From Paracoccus seriniphilus (GTDB taxonomy: Bacteria; Pseudomonadota; Alphaproteobacteria; Rhodobacterales; Rhodobacteraceae), in NCBI RefSeq assembly GCF_028553745.1, contig NZ_CP067129.1, forward strand, positions 2,586,501-2,650,500: 64,000 bases of DNA, read 5' to 3'. The position numbers and the translations under genes were made by a program. Numbering within the stretch: the stretch's first letter is position 1; every line of letters begins with the position of its first letter. The notes under the pieces are model-generated. The model was not told where the DNA came from, did not search any database, and saw nothing but the letters and a program-made list of their open reading frames with translations. Shown in pieces: positions 1 through 8,487 of this stretch.

Positions 1-3000
1 CAGCATGCCAAAGCCCAGCCCATAGGCCAGCGTCACGACGGTCGGCTTAAGAAACAGCGCCTGAGAGGACCGCTCATACAACAGCGGAGCCAGCCCCAGA
101 ACCGTTGTTGCCGTCGTCAGCAGAACAGGTCGAAAACGGTTGCAGACCGCATCCACGATGGCCGGGCGCAAACCGCGATCTCGGGCGTATTCGTCAACCG
201 TGGAAATCAGCACGATGGAATCATTGATGACGATGCCGGACATGCCGATCAGGCCGACGACCGAAAACATCGACATCGGCAGGTTCCACAGATGATGCCC
301 CCAGACCGCGCCGATCAGACCGAAGGGAATGACCGACATCACCACGATCGGGCGGCTCCAGCTGGCAAAGATGAAGGCCAGCACCATGTAGATACCGCTC
401 AGCGCCAGCCCGAATCCGGTCATGGCGTCATTCAGGAAATCGCGTTCCTGCTCGGCCAGCCCGGTCGTTTCGAAGTTGATGCCATATTCGGCGGCGATCT
501 CGGGCAGAATACGGGTCTCCAATAGGTCCGAAATCTGCGCCGCGCGGGCAGGATCATCCTCGGAGATATCGCCGGTAACGGAAATCATCCTCTCACCATT
601 TTCCCGCCGCACGACGGAAAATCCGACATCACTGTCCACCGTGACAATATCGATCAGCGGCACCCATTGCCCATTCGCGGTCCGCATCCGCATCCGTTCC
701 AGAAAGTCCCCGCGACGTTCGCTTTCGGGAAGTTCGACACGAATCGCCCCGGTGCGCGTGCCGACCGGGAATGTGGCCGCCTCGATCCCGCCCAGACGCT
801 GACGCAGATCGCGGGCCAGACCTTCGGTCGTAAAGCCCAGGGCCTTGCCCTGCGGGGTCAGTTGCAGCGCCAGTTCGTCCTTGTCATAGGACATGCTGTC
901 TTCCAGCGCCGATACCTCGGGGAATGCGGCCAACCTTGCCTTCAGCGCCTCGGCCGCATCCTTCAGCCTTTGCGCCCCGGCACCGGTCATGCGCACCGAG
1001 ATCGAGTCGCCCCCCGGTCCGGACAGGAACCCGCGAAAGCTGATGGTCTCCAGCCAGGGATCCTGTGGCATGGCGCGCTGCAGCGAGGCGACGAAATCAA
1101 AGCTGGAATAGGGCCGGAAATCGGGGTCGATCAGCTCAAGCTGCACCGCGCCCAACAGGTCGCTGTCCTTGGTGTCCGCTCCCGGCAAGGGTCGCCCCGA
1201 ATTGCTGCCCACCATGGTCATGGCATGGGTGACGGGATTGACGCCGTATTCTTCCTCATATTGCGCGGTCACGCTGTCCACCGCCCCCTGCACCAGCCCC
1301 ATGACCCGCAGGGTATCCTGACGCGTCGCTCCCGGCAGCATCGCGAAATTTCCCGCGACGCTGCCCTGTTCGGGCGCATTGAAGAACCGCCACGGCACCT
1401 GCCCCGACATCAGCGACCCGACCGCCCAGGCCAGCATGGCAATCGTCAGCGCCAGCACCGGATAGCGCAGCTTCAGCACCCATTCGGTCAGCGGGCGCAG
1501 CAAATGCAGGACCAGCCAGTCGAGACCGCTGTTCACCAGTTTCGAGGGCCGGTCATACCAGTGACGCCGCGCCGCCCGCGTCAGCGCATGGGACATGTGA
1601 TTGGGCAGAACCAGAAAGCACTCGATCAGCGAGGCGATCAGCACGATGATCACCGTCAGCGGGATATCGGCAATCAGATTGCCGAAACGTCCGCCGATCA
1701 CGACCAGCCCGGCAAAGGCGATGATCGTCGTCAGCGAGGATGAAATCACCGGGGCCGCCATGCGCCGCGCCGCGCGCTCTGCCGCGATGGCAGCGGCTTC
1801 GCCCAGCTTGCGCGCCCGATAGTCGGCATGCTCTCCAACCACGATGGCATCATCGACGATGATCCCCAACGTCAGGATCAGCGCGAACAATGAAATCATG
1901 TTCAGCGTCATGCCCGTGGCATACATCAGCCCCGCCGCAGCCAGCAGCGAAGCCGGGATTCCCATTGCAACCCACAGGGCGGTGCGGGCATTCAGGAACA
2001 GGAACAGCAGCGACACGACCAGCACCAGCCCGATGGCGGCATTGTCCAGCAACAGTTCCAGCCGCGCCGCGATCCGTTCGGCCCGCGCACGCACCAGTTC
2101 GATATCCACCGAAGCAGGCAGAAAGGGGCGCATCTCGGACGCCACGGTCTCGACAAGGCGCTGCATTTCGATGGCATCGCCCGAGGCGCTGCGCTGGACC
2201 CGTACCATGACTGCCGGCTCGCCATCGACGTAATAGGCGGTGTTGCGATCCATCCCTGCCTGTCGGACATCGGCGACATCGCCAATGGTCAACTGCGTGC
2301 CATCGGGGCGCGCGGCCAGCGACAGGGCCGCCACTGCTGCAGGATCGCGGGCTTCCGCACCGGTACGCACCCGCGACGCCCCCGAGGCCACATCCCCCGC
2401 AGGGCTGACCGTTGCAGCGGCAGCCACCACCTGGGCAATCTGGTCCATGGTGACATCATGGCGCAGCATGTCGCCGATACGCAGCTCGATCAGGGTTTCC
2501 GGCGCGGCAAGCCCCGTGATGGTCAGCCGGGTAATCCCCCGCGCATAGAGCCGGTTGACGAAATCATCCGCGATCCGCCCCAGCTGATCCAGCCCGACCG
2601 GCCCCGAGATGATCACATCGGCCACCCTGTCGCGCCAGGAGTTGCGGGTTATTTCAGGATCTTCCGCCCCCTCCGGCAGGTCTCCGGCACCGGATATCGC
2701 GCTTTCCACGTCAGCCGTGGCACGTGACATGTCCCAGCCCGGCTCGAACTCGATCTCGATCCGCGCCGCGCCCTGAACCGCACGGGACGAGGTCATCGTG
2801 GCACCTTCTATCCCCATCAGCGCGGGCTCCAGAACCGCGACGATGGCGCTGTCCACATCCTCGGGACCGGCACCATCCCATTGCACCCGGACATCGACCT
2901 CCTGGATGACCGTATCGGGAAAATATTGCGCGCGCAGCTTTGGTGCGCCGTAAAGCCCCCCGACCACCATGACTGCCATCACCAGATTCGCCAGCGTGGC

Positions 3001-3042
3001 GTGGCGAACAAAAAGCGACAGCAGCCCCCGTGGTTCAGCCAT
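1..3042 (-). CDS. RND efflux permease (AcrB/HME-like), C-terminus off window
   Basis: Inner-membrane proton-driven efflux pump subunit; works with the adaptor encoded just upstream. The frame is open for 1014 codons from the ATG at 3042 to the window edge, so only the last few dozen residues are missing compared with the roughly 1030-1050 usual for the family. A first membrane helix lies at about residues 12-32. The paired aspartates of the proton relay (VDDAIVV) sit near residue 398, and a second helix bundle lies in the C-terminal half. The ATG overlaps the adaptor stop by 8 nt (ATGGCTGA), so the two are probably translationally coupled. Substrate cannot be inferred. No outer-membrane TolC-type gene is visible in the window. 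Confidence 0.95.
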   Translation of the reverse strand, partial: MAEPRGLLSLFVRHATLANLVMAVMVVGGLYGAPKLRAQYFPDTVIQEVDVRVQWDGAGPEDVDSAIVAVLEPALMGIEGATMTSSRAVQGAARIEIEFEPGWDMSRATADVESAISGAGDLPEGAEDPEITRNSWRDRVADVIISGPVGLDQLGRIADDFVNRLYARGITRLTITGLAAPETLIELRIGDMLRHDVTMDQIAQVVAAAATVSPAGDVASGASRVRTGAEARDPAAVAALSLAARPDGTQLTIGDVADVRQAGMDRNTAYYVDGEPAVMVRVQRSASGDAIEMQRLVETVASEMRPFLPASVDIELVRARAERIAARLELLLDNAAIGLVLVVSLLFLFLNARTALWVAMGIPASLLAAAGLMYATGMTLNMISLFALILTLGIIVDDAIVVGEHADYRARKLGEAAAIAAERAARRMAAPVISSSLTTIIAFAGLVVIGGRFGNLIADIPLTVIIVLIASLIECFLVLPNHMSHALTRAARRHWYDRPSKLVNSGLDWLVLHLLRPLTEWVLKLRYPVLALTIAMLAWAVGSLMSGQVPWRFFNAPEQGSVAGNFAMLPGATRQDTLRVMGLVQGAVDSVTAQYEEEYGVNPVTHAMTMVGSNSGRPLPGADTKDSDLLGAVQLELIDPDFRPYSSFDFVASLQRAMPQDPWLETISFRGFLSGPGGDSISVRMTGAGAQRLKDAAEALKARLAAFPEVSALEDSMSYDKDELALQLTPQGKALGFTTEGLARDLRQRLGGIEAATFPVGTRTGAIRVELPESERRGDFLERMRMRTANGQWVPLIDIVTVDSDVGFSVVRRENGERMISVTGDISEDDPARAAQISDLLETRILPEIAAEYGINFETTGLAEQERDFLNDAMTGFGLALSGIYMVLAFIFASWSRPIVVMSVIPFGLIGAVWGHHLWNLPMSMFSVVGLIGMSGIVINDSIVLISTVDEYARDRGLRPAIVDAVCNRFRPVLLTTATTVLGLAPLLYERSSQALFLKPTVVTLAYGLGFGML

Positions 3043-4363
3043 TGCCCTGCCTTTGTTCCTTGCCGGCCTGATGATCGGCAGGCGGCACCGGCGCGGCCGC
3101 ATCGCGCACCCGGATGCCCGCACCAAGCTGTGGGGCGCGTTCGGCCACGACTCGCGCGTCATGCAGATCGGCCGTGACCTCGATGATCACATCGTCTCCC
3201 TGTCGCCTCAGAACCGTGACGGAATGAGCGATCAGCCGTCCCTCCGGCCCCATGACCAGCACCGAACCATCTGCCCCGATGGCCGTCGCGGGCAGGATGG
3301 CGGCGTTTTCCAGAACCGGTTCGGGGATCTCGAGACTGACGAAATCTCCGGGCCGCATTGTTTCGCCGCCACTTGTGATGCTGGCATAGATGACCCGCCC
3401 GGTCGTGCCCTCGGCAACCGAGGCGGCGGCGCGATCCAGCCGCGCCGTCGCCGTCAGACGCCCTGCCGAGCCATCCAGCACCACGGTCGCAGGCCGCCCC
3501 TCGAAGCCGCCATCCGGCCCGGAAAGACGGGAAAACTGATCCAGAGACAGGGGGGCTTTGACCTCCAGAACCTTGGGGTCGATGATTTCGGCCAATTGTT
3601 CATTCAGGCTGACCAGACCGCCCTGAACTGCCGTCACATCAGTCACCCGCCCCGAGAAATCGGCGCGGATCTCGGTATCGGCCAGCGCGCGTCTTGCCTC
3701 GGACAGGTCGATCTCGGCGCGGCGCAGGGCGTTTCTGGCTGCCGTCACCGCAGATTCCGCCGCTGCAAGGGCGGATCGTCCGGCAATGACCGCCTGCTCG
3801 GCCGCGGATGCCGCAAGCTGCGAGGCCTCGCGCTCGGCGCTGGTGCCCAGCCCCCGCTCTGCCAGGGATTCCTGACGTGAGACGGCGGCATGGCGCAGTT
3901 CTGCCTGACGTTCGGCGGCGGCCAGGTCATCGGCAGCCACCAGCACATTGCGTTGCGCATCGCGTAGCGTCGCCTCGGCATCGTCGCGGGCAGCAATCTG
4001 ATTGTCCAGCGCCGCCTGCGCCGCCGCCGGATCAATGCGCACCAGCAACTGGCCCGCCGTCACGGTGCCACCTTCCAGCATCTGCGGATCAAGAAAGACG
4101 ATCTGCCCGCTGGCCCCTGCGCGCAGTTCCAGCCTGCGTCGGGCCTCGACCGTCCCATAGACCTTCATCCGCGGCGTGACCGGCTGCGGCTTCACTGTCA
4201 GCAATCGCGCCGTGTAAACCTGTTCTGCCCGACCATCGCCCGGACGCCCCGGCCCGTCCGGCGCCGTGCTCAGCCGCCAGAGGTGGACCCCCGCCAGGAA
4301 CAGCAGGCCAAGCGTCAGAAATGTCAGGAACAGCCCCATAAGGCTGCGAAACAAAAAGCGCAT
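3035..4363 (-). CDS. RND efflux periplasmic adaptor (membrane fusion protein)
   Basis: Periplasmic adaptor linking the RND permease to an outer-membrane channel. At 442 aa it has an N-terminal membrane anchor (about 7-27) and the first half of a lipoyl/barrel-sandwich domain (about 70-110). A long Ala/Glu/Arg-rich coiled-coil hairpin (about 110-230) follows, then the second lipoyl half (SGRVTDV near 240) and beta-barrel and membrane-proximal domains to the end. It is the first gene of the pump pair and overlaps the permease start by 8 nt. The gap to the glycosylase gene upstream is 55 nt, so it may have its own promoter. Confidence 0.93.
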   Translation of the reverse strand: MRFLFRSLMGLFLTFLTLGLLFLAGVHLWRLSTAPDGPGRPGDGRAEQVYTARLLTVKPQPVTPRMKVYGTVEARRRLELRAGASGQIVFLDPQMLEGGTVTAGQLLVRIDPAAAQAALDNQIAARDDAEATLRDAQRNVLVAADDLAAAERQAELRHAAVSRQESLAERGLGTSAEREASQLAASAAEQAVIAGRSALAAAESAVTAARNALRRAEIDLSEARRALADTEIRADFSGRVTDVTAVQGGLVSLNEQLAEIIDPKVLEVKAPLSLDQFSRLSGPDGGFEGRPATVVLDGSAGRLTATARLDRAAASVAEGTTGRVIYASITSGGETMRPGDFVSLEIPEPVLENAAILPATAIGADGSVLVMGPEGRLIAHSVTVLRRQGDDVIIEVTADLHDARVVAERAPQLGAGIRVRDAAAPVPPADHQAGKEQRQGNG

Positions 4364-4418
4364 GCGAATATGTCGGTCCCTTCATGTTCAGGGTTACCAC
4401 ATGATGGGGAAACATTTC

Positions 4419-5258
4419 CTAAACGGAAAGCGATTCCATCCGCGCCGACAGTGACAGCAGATCCGCCCAGGCCTCGCGCTTGGCGACCGGAGTGCGCAGC
4501 AGATAGGCGGGATGGGTCATGGGCAGGGCCGGGCGTTCGAAAGCCTGCGTCCATTGGCCGCGCAAACGCAGGATGCCGCGCCGCCCGATTGCAGCCTGGC
4601 AGGGCACATTGCCCATCAGCACCACCAGATCCGGCGAAACCAGCTCGACATGCCGTCGAACGAAAGGCATGCTGAGGGAAATCTCGTCATTGCTGGGGTC
4701 ACGATTCCCCGGCGGACGCCATGCCAGCACATTGGTGATATACAGCGCCTTCTCGGCGTCGACTTCCTGTCGCGACAGGCCGATCGCCTCGAACATGCGA
4801 TCCAGCAACTGCCCCGCCTGCCCCACAAAGGGGCGGCCCTGCCGGTCCTCCTCATCGCCCGGTGCCTCACCCAGAATCAGCACCCGCGCCTTGGGATTGC
4901 CATCGGCAAAGCAGAAATTCCGCGCGCCCTTCTTCAACTCGATCCCGTCAAAACCCGCCTGGGCAGCCGCCAAGGCCTCAAGGCTCTGGGCCCGTGCGGC
5001 AAGGGATTCGGCCTCGGCGACTCTGGCCTGCAGATCGTCCTGGACCGAGGGTTGCGGGCTCGCCACGGCCGGGGCCTGCATCTGCAAGGGCGGCATCACC
5101 GGAGTGTCAGCCGCGCGTGATCGCGGGGCCAGTTCGAAACGGTCTACCGGCGCATCCAGCATGGCTTCATCCGCGCCCATCTCGACCTGCCATTCCAGCA
5201 GCGCCAAGGCGGTGTCGGCGTCAATCGCGATGCCCTGATATGTCGGAAGAGAATCCAT
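4419..5258 (-). CDS. Uracil-DNA glycosylase, family 4-like, lacking Fe-S ligands
   Basis: Base-excision repair enzyme that removes uracil from DNA. Motif A reads GEAPGDEED (residues 130-138) and motif B reads HPAYLLR (249-255), both typical of family 4/5 glycosylases. The first 105 residues are a poorly conserved, Ala/Gln-rich extension. Unusually, only two cysteines exist (C116, C220) and neither forms the N-terminal C-x2-C that normally holds part of the [4Fe-4S] cluster. I recall some alphaproteobacterial members (Bradyrhizobium type) being described as cluster-free, which this resembles. It lies 39 nt downstream of petR on the same strand and may be cotranscribed. Confidence 0.9.
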   Translation of the reverse strand: MDSLPTYQGIAIDADTALALLEWQVEMGADEAMLDAPVDRFELAPRSRAADTPVMPPLQMQAPAVASPQPSVQDDLQARVAEAESLAARAQSLEALAAAQAGFDGIELKKGARNFCFADGNPKARVLILGEAPGDEEDRQGRPFVGQAGQLLDRMFEAIGLSRQEVDAEKALYITNVLAWRPPGNRDPSNDEISLSMPFVRRHVELVSPDLVVLMGNVPCQAAIGRRGILRLRGQWTQAFERPALPMTHPAYLLRTPVAKREAWADLLSLSARMESLSV

Positions 5259-5297
5259 GCGTTGCCAAGCTAGGCCGCTTCGCAGCGGCGAACAAGA

Positions 5298-6002
5298 TCA
5301 GTCGGCCATCAGCATGTAGCCGGTGCCGCGCACGGTCTGCAGGAATCGCGGCTCTTTCGGGTCGGCCTCGATCTTGCGACGCAGGCGGGTGATCTGCACA
5401 TCGATGGCGCGTTCGGAATTGTCGCCATCCTCGCTGCCGCCCCGGCCCAGGTCCTCGATCAGTTCCGCGCGACTGACCGGTTCGCCAAGACTTGCGGCCA
5501 GCTTGCGCAGCAGGGCCTGCTCGGTGCCGGTCAGGCGCATGATCGACTCGCCCTGCCACAACTCTCCCTTTTCGGTGTCATAGCGCAGCTGACCCAGCGA
5601 CAGGAATTTCGGCTGCGCCGTCTCGGCCGCCGGGATGCGACGCAGGATGGCCTCGATCCGCAACAGCAATTCGCGCGGCTCGAAGGGTTTGGGCAGATAG
5701 TCATCCGCGCCACTTTCAAGCCCGGTAATACGGTCCTCGATATCGCCCCGCGCCGTCAGCAACAGGATCGGCGTCTGAATTTTCTGGCGCAGCGCACGGG
5801 TCAGGGCAAAGCCATCCTCGCCGGGCATCATCACGTCCAGAACGATCAGGTCGAATTCCAGCCCGCTCAACAGCCGCCTGGCCTGCGCGGCATCACGCGC
5901 CATGGTCACCATGAAAGCATTCTTGCGCAGAAACCGCCCCAGCAAGGCACGGATACGTTCATCGTCGTCAACGATCAGGATATGGGCATCCGGGCTGTTC
6001 AT
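5298..6002 (-). CDS. petR: PetR, OmpR-family response regulator
   Basis: DNA-binding response regulator. The receiver domain occupies residues 1-120, with acidic pocket VDDD (11-14), phospho-acceptor D56 (VLDVMMP) and K105 (PKPF). A winged-helix OmpR/PhoB output domain occupies about 134-232 and ends in the usual recognition/wing sequence (VRGTGYM). At 234 aa it has standard length. The MarR-type gene lies only 9 nt upstream, reproducing the petP-petR pair known from Rhodobacter capsulatus, where it affects cytochrome bc1 expression. Unlike the classical locus, petABC genes are not next to it here. No histidine kinase is nearby. Confidence 0.93.
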   Translation of the reverse strand: MNSPDAHILIVDDDERIRALLGRFLRKNAFMVTMARDAAQARRLLSGLEFDLIVLDVMMPGEDGFALTRALRQKIQTPILLLTARGDIEDRITGLESGADDYLPKPFEPRELLLRIEAILRRIPAAETAQPKFLSLGQLRYDTEKGELWQGESIMRLTGTEQALLRKLAASLGEPVSRAELIEDLGRGGSEDGDNSERAIDVQITRLRRKIEADPKEPRFLQTVRGTGYMLMAD

Positions 6003-6011
6003 GGTTGGGCC

Positions 6012-6530
6012 TCAATCTTCCTCGGGCAGATCCTTCATTGCCTGATACTGTGCCCGGGTCTCGGGGTCCATCATCGCTTCCAGCACCTGCCGGAAACCCG
6101 CCACCGCCTGCGGGCCGGCATTGCGATAGGCCGTGCGCATCCGCGCCCGCTGCGCCGCGGACAGCCTGCGCTCCAGCGCGGTGCCCGCCTCGGTCAGATA
6201 CAGCAATCTTTCGCGCCGGTCACGCCGCCCGACGCGGCTTTCGACCAGCCCGTCCTCGATCAGGGTGCGCAGCACCCGGTTCAGGGATTGCTTGGTCACC
6301 CCCAGCACGGCCAGCAGCGCGGTGACGGTCAGACCGGGACTGCGATGGATGAAATGCAGGGCCCGGTGGTGGGCGCGCCCGTAATCCATCTCTGCCAGAA
6401 TCAGGTCGGGATCCGCGGTAAAGGCGCGATAGGCGAAAAACATCGCCTCGATGCCACGGCGCAGCTGGTCATCGGTCAGGAACAGCAGATCCTCGCCGAC
6501 CATTGTCTGCATGCGCGCCTTGTTCTGCAT
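6012..6530 (-). CDS. petP: PetP, MarR-family regulator
   Basis: MarR-type winged-helix dimer of 172 aa. The helix-turn-helix lies around residues 68-95 (LTVTALLAVLGVTKQSLNR) and is followed by a charged wing (RRDRRERLLYLTEAG, about 102-116). It is placed immediately upstream of petR (9 nt gap) and almost certainly cotranscribed with it. Divergent from ilvE; the 153 bp between them carries a candidate promoter and a 9 bp direct repeat that could serve autoregulation. The ligand is unknown. The assignment as PetP rests on family plus the PetR partner. Confidence 0.88.
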   Translation of the reverse strand: MQNKARMQTMVGEDLLFLTDDQLRRGIEAMFFAYRAFTADPDLILAEMDYGRAHHRALHFIHRSPGLTVTALLAVLGVTKQSLNRVLRTLIEDGLVESRVGRRDRRERLLYLTEAGTALERRLSAAQRARMRTAYRNAGPQAVAGFRQVLEAMMDPETRAQYQAMKDLPEED

Positions 6531-6555
6531 TCGTCATCCTTCCGTGGTTGTTGAC

Positions 6556-6584
6556 GTGATAGGGCAGCGTTGTTGACTTTCCAA
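6556..6584 (-). promoter_or_regulatory. Candidate sigma-70 promoter of petPR with overlapping direct repeat
   Basis: On the minus strand, TTGGAA (6584-6579) and TATCAC (6561-6556) are separated by exactly 17 bp, and the petP ATG at 6530 lies 25 nt further on. A 9 bp direct repeat GTTGTTGAC (plus strand 6547-6555 and 6569-6577, 22 bp apart, about two helical turns) flanks the -10 and occupies the spacer. This is where an autorepressor would sit. Matches are partial, so this is a prediction only. Confidence 0.4.
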
Positions 6585-6683
6585 GATTCGATTGCTAGCC
6601 GTCAAGTGCTTCGCGCAACAAAAAGGCCGGAATCGGGCGGTCTTGCGCAAGATATGCAAAACCCGACCCTGATGGAGAATAAG

Positions 6684-7553
6684 ATGACGGCGGCATATGA
6701 CGATCGCGACGGCAAGATCTGGATGGACGGTGAACTGGTCGACTGGCGCGACGCAAAGGTGCATGTGCTCACCCACGCACTGCATTACGCCAGTTCGGTT
6801 TTCGAAGGCGAGCGCTGCTATGACGGCAAGATTTTCAAGGGACATGAACATTCGCTGCGCCTGATCGAATCGGGACGGCTGCTGGACATGCCGATTCCCT
6901 ATTCGGCAGATGAAATCGATGCGGCGAAAGAGGAAGTCCTGAAGGCCAACGGCTTCGAGAACGCCTATGTGCGCGTCGTCGCATGGCGGGGGTCAGGTCT
7001 GGACATGGGTGTCTCGGCCAAGCGCAACCCCGTCCGCATGGCCGTCTGCGCCTGGGAATGGGGCAGCTACTACGGTGATGCAAAATGGCAGGGTGCCAAG
7101 CTGGACGTCGCCAAGTGGAAACGCCCCAGCCCGGAAACCATCCCCACTGCCGCCAAGGCTGCCGGTCTGTACATGATCTGCACCATGTCCAAACATGCCG
7201 CCGAGGAAAAAGGCTTCTCGGACGCGCTGTTCATGGACTGGGAAGGCTATGTGGCCGAGGCGACCGGCGCGAATATCTTCTTCCTGAAGGACGGTGAAGT
7301 CCACACGCCGCTGGCCGACCGCTTTCTGAACGGAATCACCCGCCGCACCGTCATCGAGATGATGAAGGAGAAGGGGCTGACCGTGCATGAGCGCCGGATC
7401 AAACCCGAAGAACTGGACGGCTTCCAGGAATGCTTCCTGACCGGTACCGCCGCCGAGGTCACCCCGGTTGCCCAGATCGGCGACTGGAACTTTCAGGTCG
7501 GAGAAACCACCCGCGCCATTGCCGAAGATTACGAAAAACTGGTGCGCGCCTGA
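6684..7553 (+). CDS. ilvE: Branched-chain amino acid aminotransferase
   Basis: PLP-dependent transaminase for the last step of Leu, Ile and Val synthesis (and the first of their breakdown); cytoplasmic. The chosen start (MTAAYDD) gives 289 aa, the usual length, and has GGAG 6 nt upstream. An ATG 12 nt earlier would place the Shine-Dalgarno inside the gene. Class IV fold signs: HALHYASSVFEG (31-42), the Schiff-base lysine in TAAKAAG (K158), and the phosphate-binding and substrate loops EATGANIFF and GTAAEVTPV. Monocistronic: it is divergent from petP and ended by a strong terminator. Confidence 0.95.
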   Translation: MTAAYDDRDGKIWMDGELVDWRDAKVHVLTHALHYASSVFEGERCYDGKIFKGHEHSLRLIESGRLLDMPIPYSADEIDAAKEEVLKANGFENAYVRVVAWRGSGLDMGVSAKRNPVRMAVCAWEWGSYYGDAKWQGAKLDVAKWKRPSPETIPTAAKAAGLYMICTMSKHAAEEKGFSDALFMDWEGYVAEATGANIFFLKDGEVHTPLADRFLNGITRRTVIEMMKEKGLTVHERRIKPEELDGFQECFLTGTAAEVTPVAQIGDWNFQVGETTRAIAEDYEKLVRA

Positions 7554-7591
7554 ACAAGGCCCTGCCCGGGTAATCAGGACAGCAAACCGAG

Positions 7592-7625
7592 AAAGGCCAC
7601 CGGAAAGAGATCCGGTGGCCTTTTT
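7592..7625 (+). terminator. Rho-independent terminator of ilvE
   Basis: Perfect 12 bp stem (7592-7603 with 7612-7623), an 8 nt loop and a run of five T at 7621-7625. It lies 38 nt after the ilvE stop. The reverse complement also begins with A/T-rich arms, so it may work for the converging small gene as well. Confidence 0.93.
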
Positions 7626-7686
7626 CCATTGCGGGGCCTTATTTCCATTGCAGGTCGCTGCCATCGGGGACAGCCCCTGCGATCGC

Positions 7687-7875
7687 TCAGACCAGATGGC
7701 CGCGCTCGATTCGCAGATATTCGGCTGTCCGGCGACCTTCATCGCCACGTGACTTCGGCCGCGACCTCAGTTTGGCAACGACCGGGTGAAGCCCGGAAAA
7801 ACGTTCCCGACGGGTGTATTCACGCAGCCTCTGGCCGCCGTGATGACGTGGTTGGTCACTGATATGCTTGGTCAT
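7687..7875 (-). CDS. Small Arg/His-rich basic protein, unknown
   Basis: 62-codon gene that I do not recognise. The product is strongly basic (about a quarter Arg or Lys, several His), has no membrane segment or signal peptide and no cysteine. The case for a real gene is its upstream sequence: a Shine-Dalgarno GGAGGG about 7 nt before the ATG and a perfect TATAAT box 31 nt upstream of the start codon. It lies between the ilvE terminator and ptsN but has its own promoter. It could be a small RNA- or ribosome-associated protein, but that is speculation. Confidence 0.55.
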   Translation of the reverse strand: MTKHISDQPRHHGGQRLREYTRRERFSGLHPVVAKLRSRPKSRGDEGRRTAEYLRIERGHLV

Positions 7876-7906
7876 GATGAACCCTCCTCAAGACCCATGA
7901 GGCATG

Positions 7907-7935
7907 ATTATAGGGCCGAATCGGACCAAATAAAA
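7907..7935 (-). promoter_or_regulatory. Consensus -10 promoter of the 62-codon gene
   Basis: On the minus strand, TATAAT (7912-7907) follows TTTTAT (7935-7930) at a 17 bp spacing. The -10 is a full consensus match; the -35 matches three of six. Transcription would begin around 7900, giving a leader of about 25 nt with GGAGGG before the ATG at 7875. It begins just past the ptsN stop codon. Confidence 0.6.
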
Positions 7936-7938
7936 CCG

Positions 7939-8403
7939 TCATGCGGCCCTTATGCCCTGGGCGGCGGACAAAACGGCGTAAAGCGCCGCCTGATTGTCAT
8001 TGGCACGCAGCTTGTTGCGCAGATCGCCATCGCGCAGCGTTCGAGACACCAGGGCCAGTGCCTTGAGGTGATCGACACCGCTGGTTTCCGGCGCAAGCAG
8101 CGCAAAGACCAGATCGACGGGCTGACGGTCCACCGCATCGAAATCCAGCGGCTTTTCCAGCCGCAGGAACAGGCCGACGACCTTGTCCAGCCCATGCAGC
8201 CGCGCATGTGGCAGTGCCACCCCCTGCCCGACGCCGGTCGGCCCCAGGCTCTCGCGCTCTTGCAGCGCATCCAGAACCTCGGATTGAGGCAGCCGGTATT
8301 CGGCATTGGCCAGTTCGGACAGTTCCTGAAACAGGCGTTTCTTGGATGTCACCTGTCCAAGGGAACGGACGGCTCCGGGCTTGAGAATTTCGCTGAGTTG
8401 CAT
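7939..8403 (-). CDS. ptsN: PTS IIA-like nitrogen-regulatory protein
   Basis: EIIA-Ntr domain protein, 154 aa, the terminal phosphoryl acceptor of the PTS-Ntr regulatory chain (PtsP-PtsO-PtsN). It controls carbon/nitrogen and potassium responses rather than sugar import. The phosphorylated histidine is H66 in VALPHARL, and the flanking GVGQGVALPHAR block is intact. It is the last gene of the nrnC-kdsD-lptCAB-hpf operon, and a strong stem-loop lies between hpf and this gene. The usual rpoN of this neighbourhood is absent. Confidence 0.95.
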   Translation of the reverse strand: MQLSEILKPGAVRSLGQVTSKKRLFQELSELANAEYRLPQSEVLDALQERESLGPTGVGQGVALPHARLHGLDKVVGLFLRLEKPLDFDAVDRQPVDLVFALLAPETSGVDHLKALALVSRTLRDGDLRNKLRANDNQAALYAVLSAAQGIRAA

Positions 8404-8427
8404 CGCGACACGTCTTTCCTAAGCTAT

Positions 8428-8457
8428 CCGCCCCCGGACGGTATCATCCGGGGGCGG
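8428..8457 (-). other. Strong stem-loop between hpf and ptsN
   Basis: Perfect 11 bp G/C stem (8428-8438 with 8447-8457) and an 8 nt loop in the 84 nt gap between hpf and ptsN. On the minus strand it is not followed by a T run (next bases are ATAGCTTAGG), so it is unlikely to be a simple terminator. It could protect the 3' end of the upstream transcript or mark a processing point that sets different levels of hpf and ptsN. Confidence 0.6.
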
Positions 8458-8487
8458 TGCATTCTGTGTGGCGTGGCGGTTTCGGCG

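Noticed and set aside
667-1743. 358-codon plus-strand frame in the efflux permease
   Set aside because: Antisense shadow; the minus-strand permease frame is continuous and conserved.
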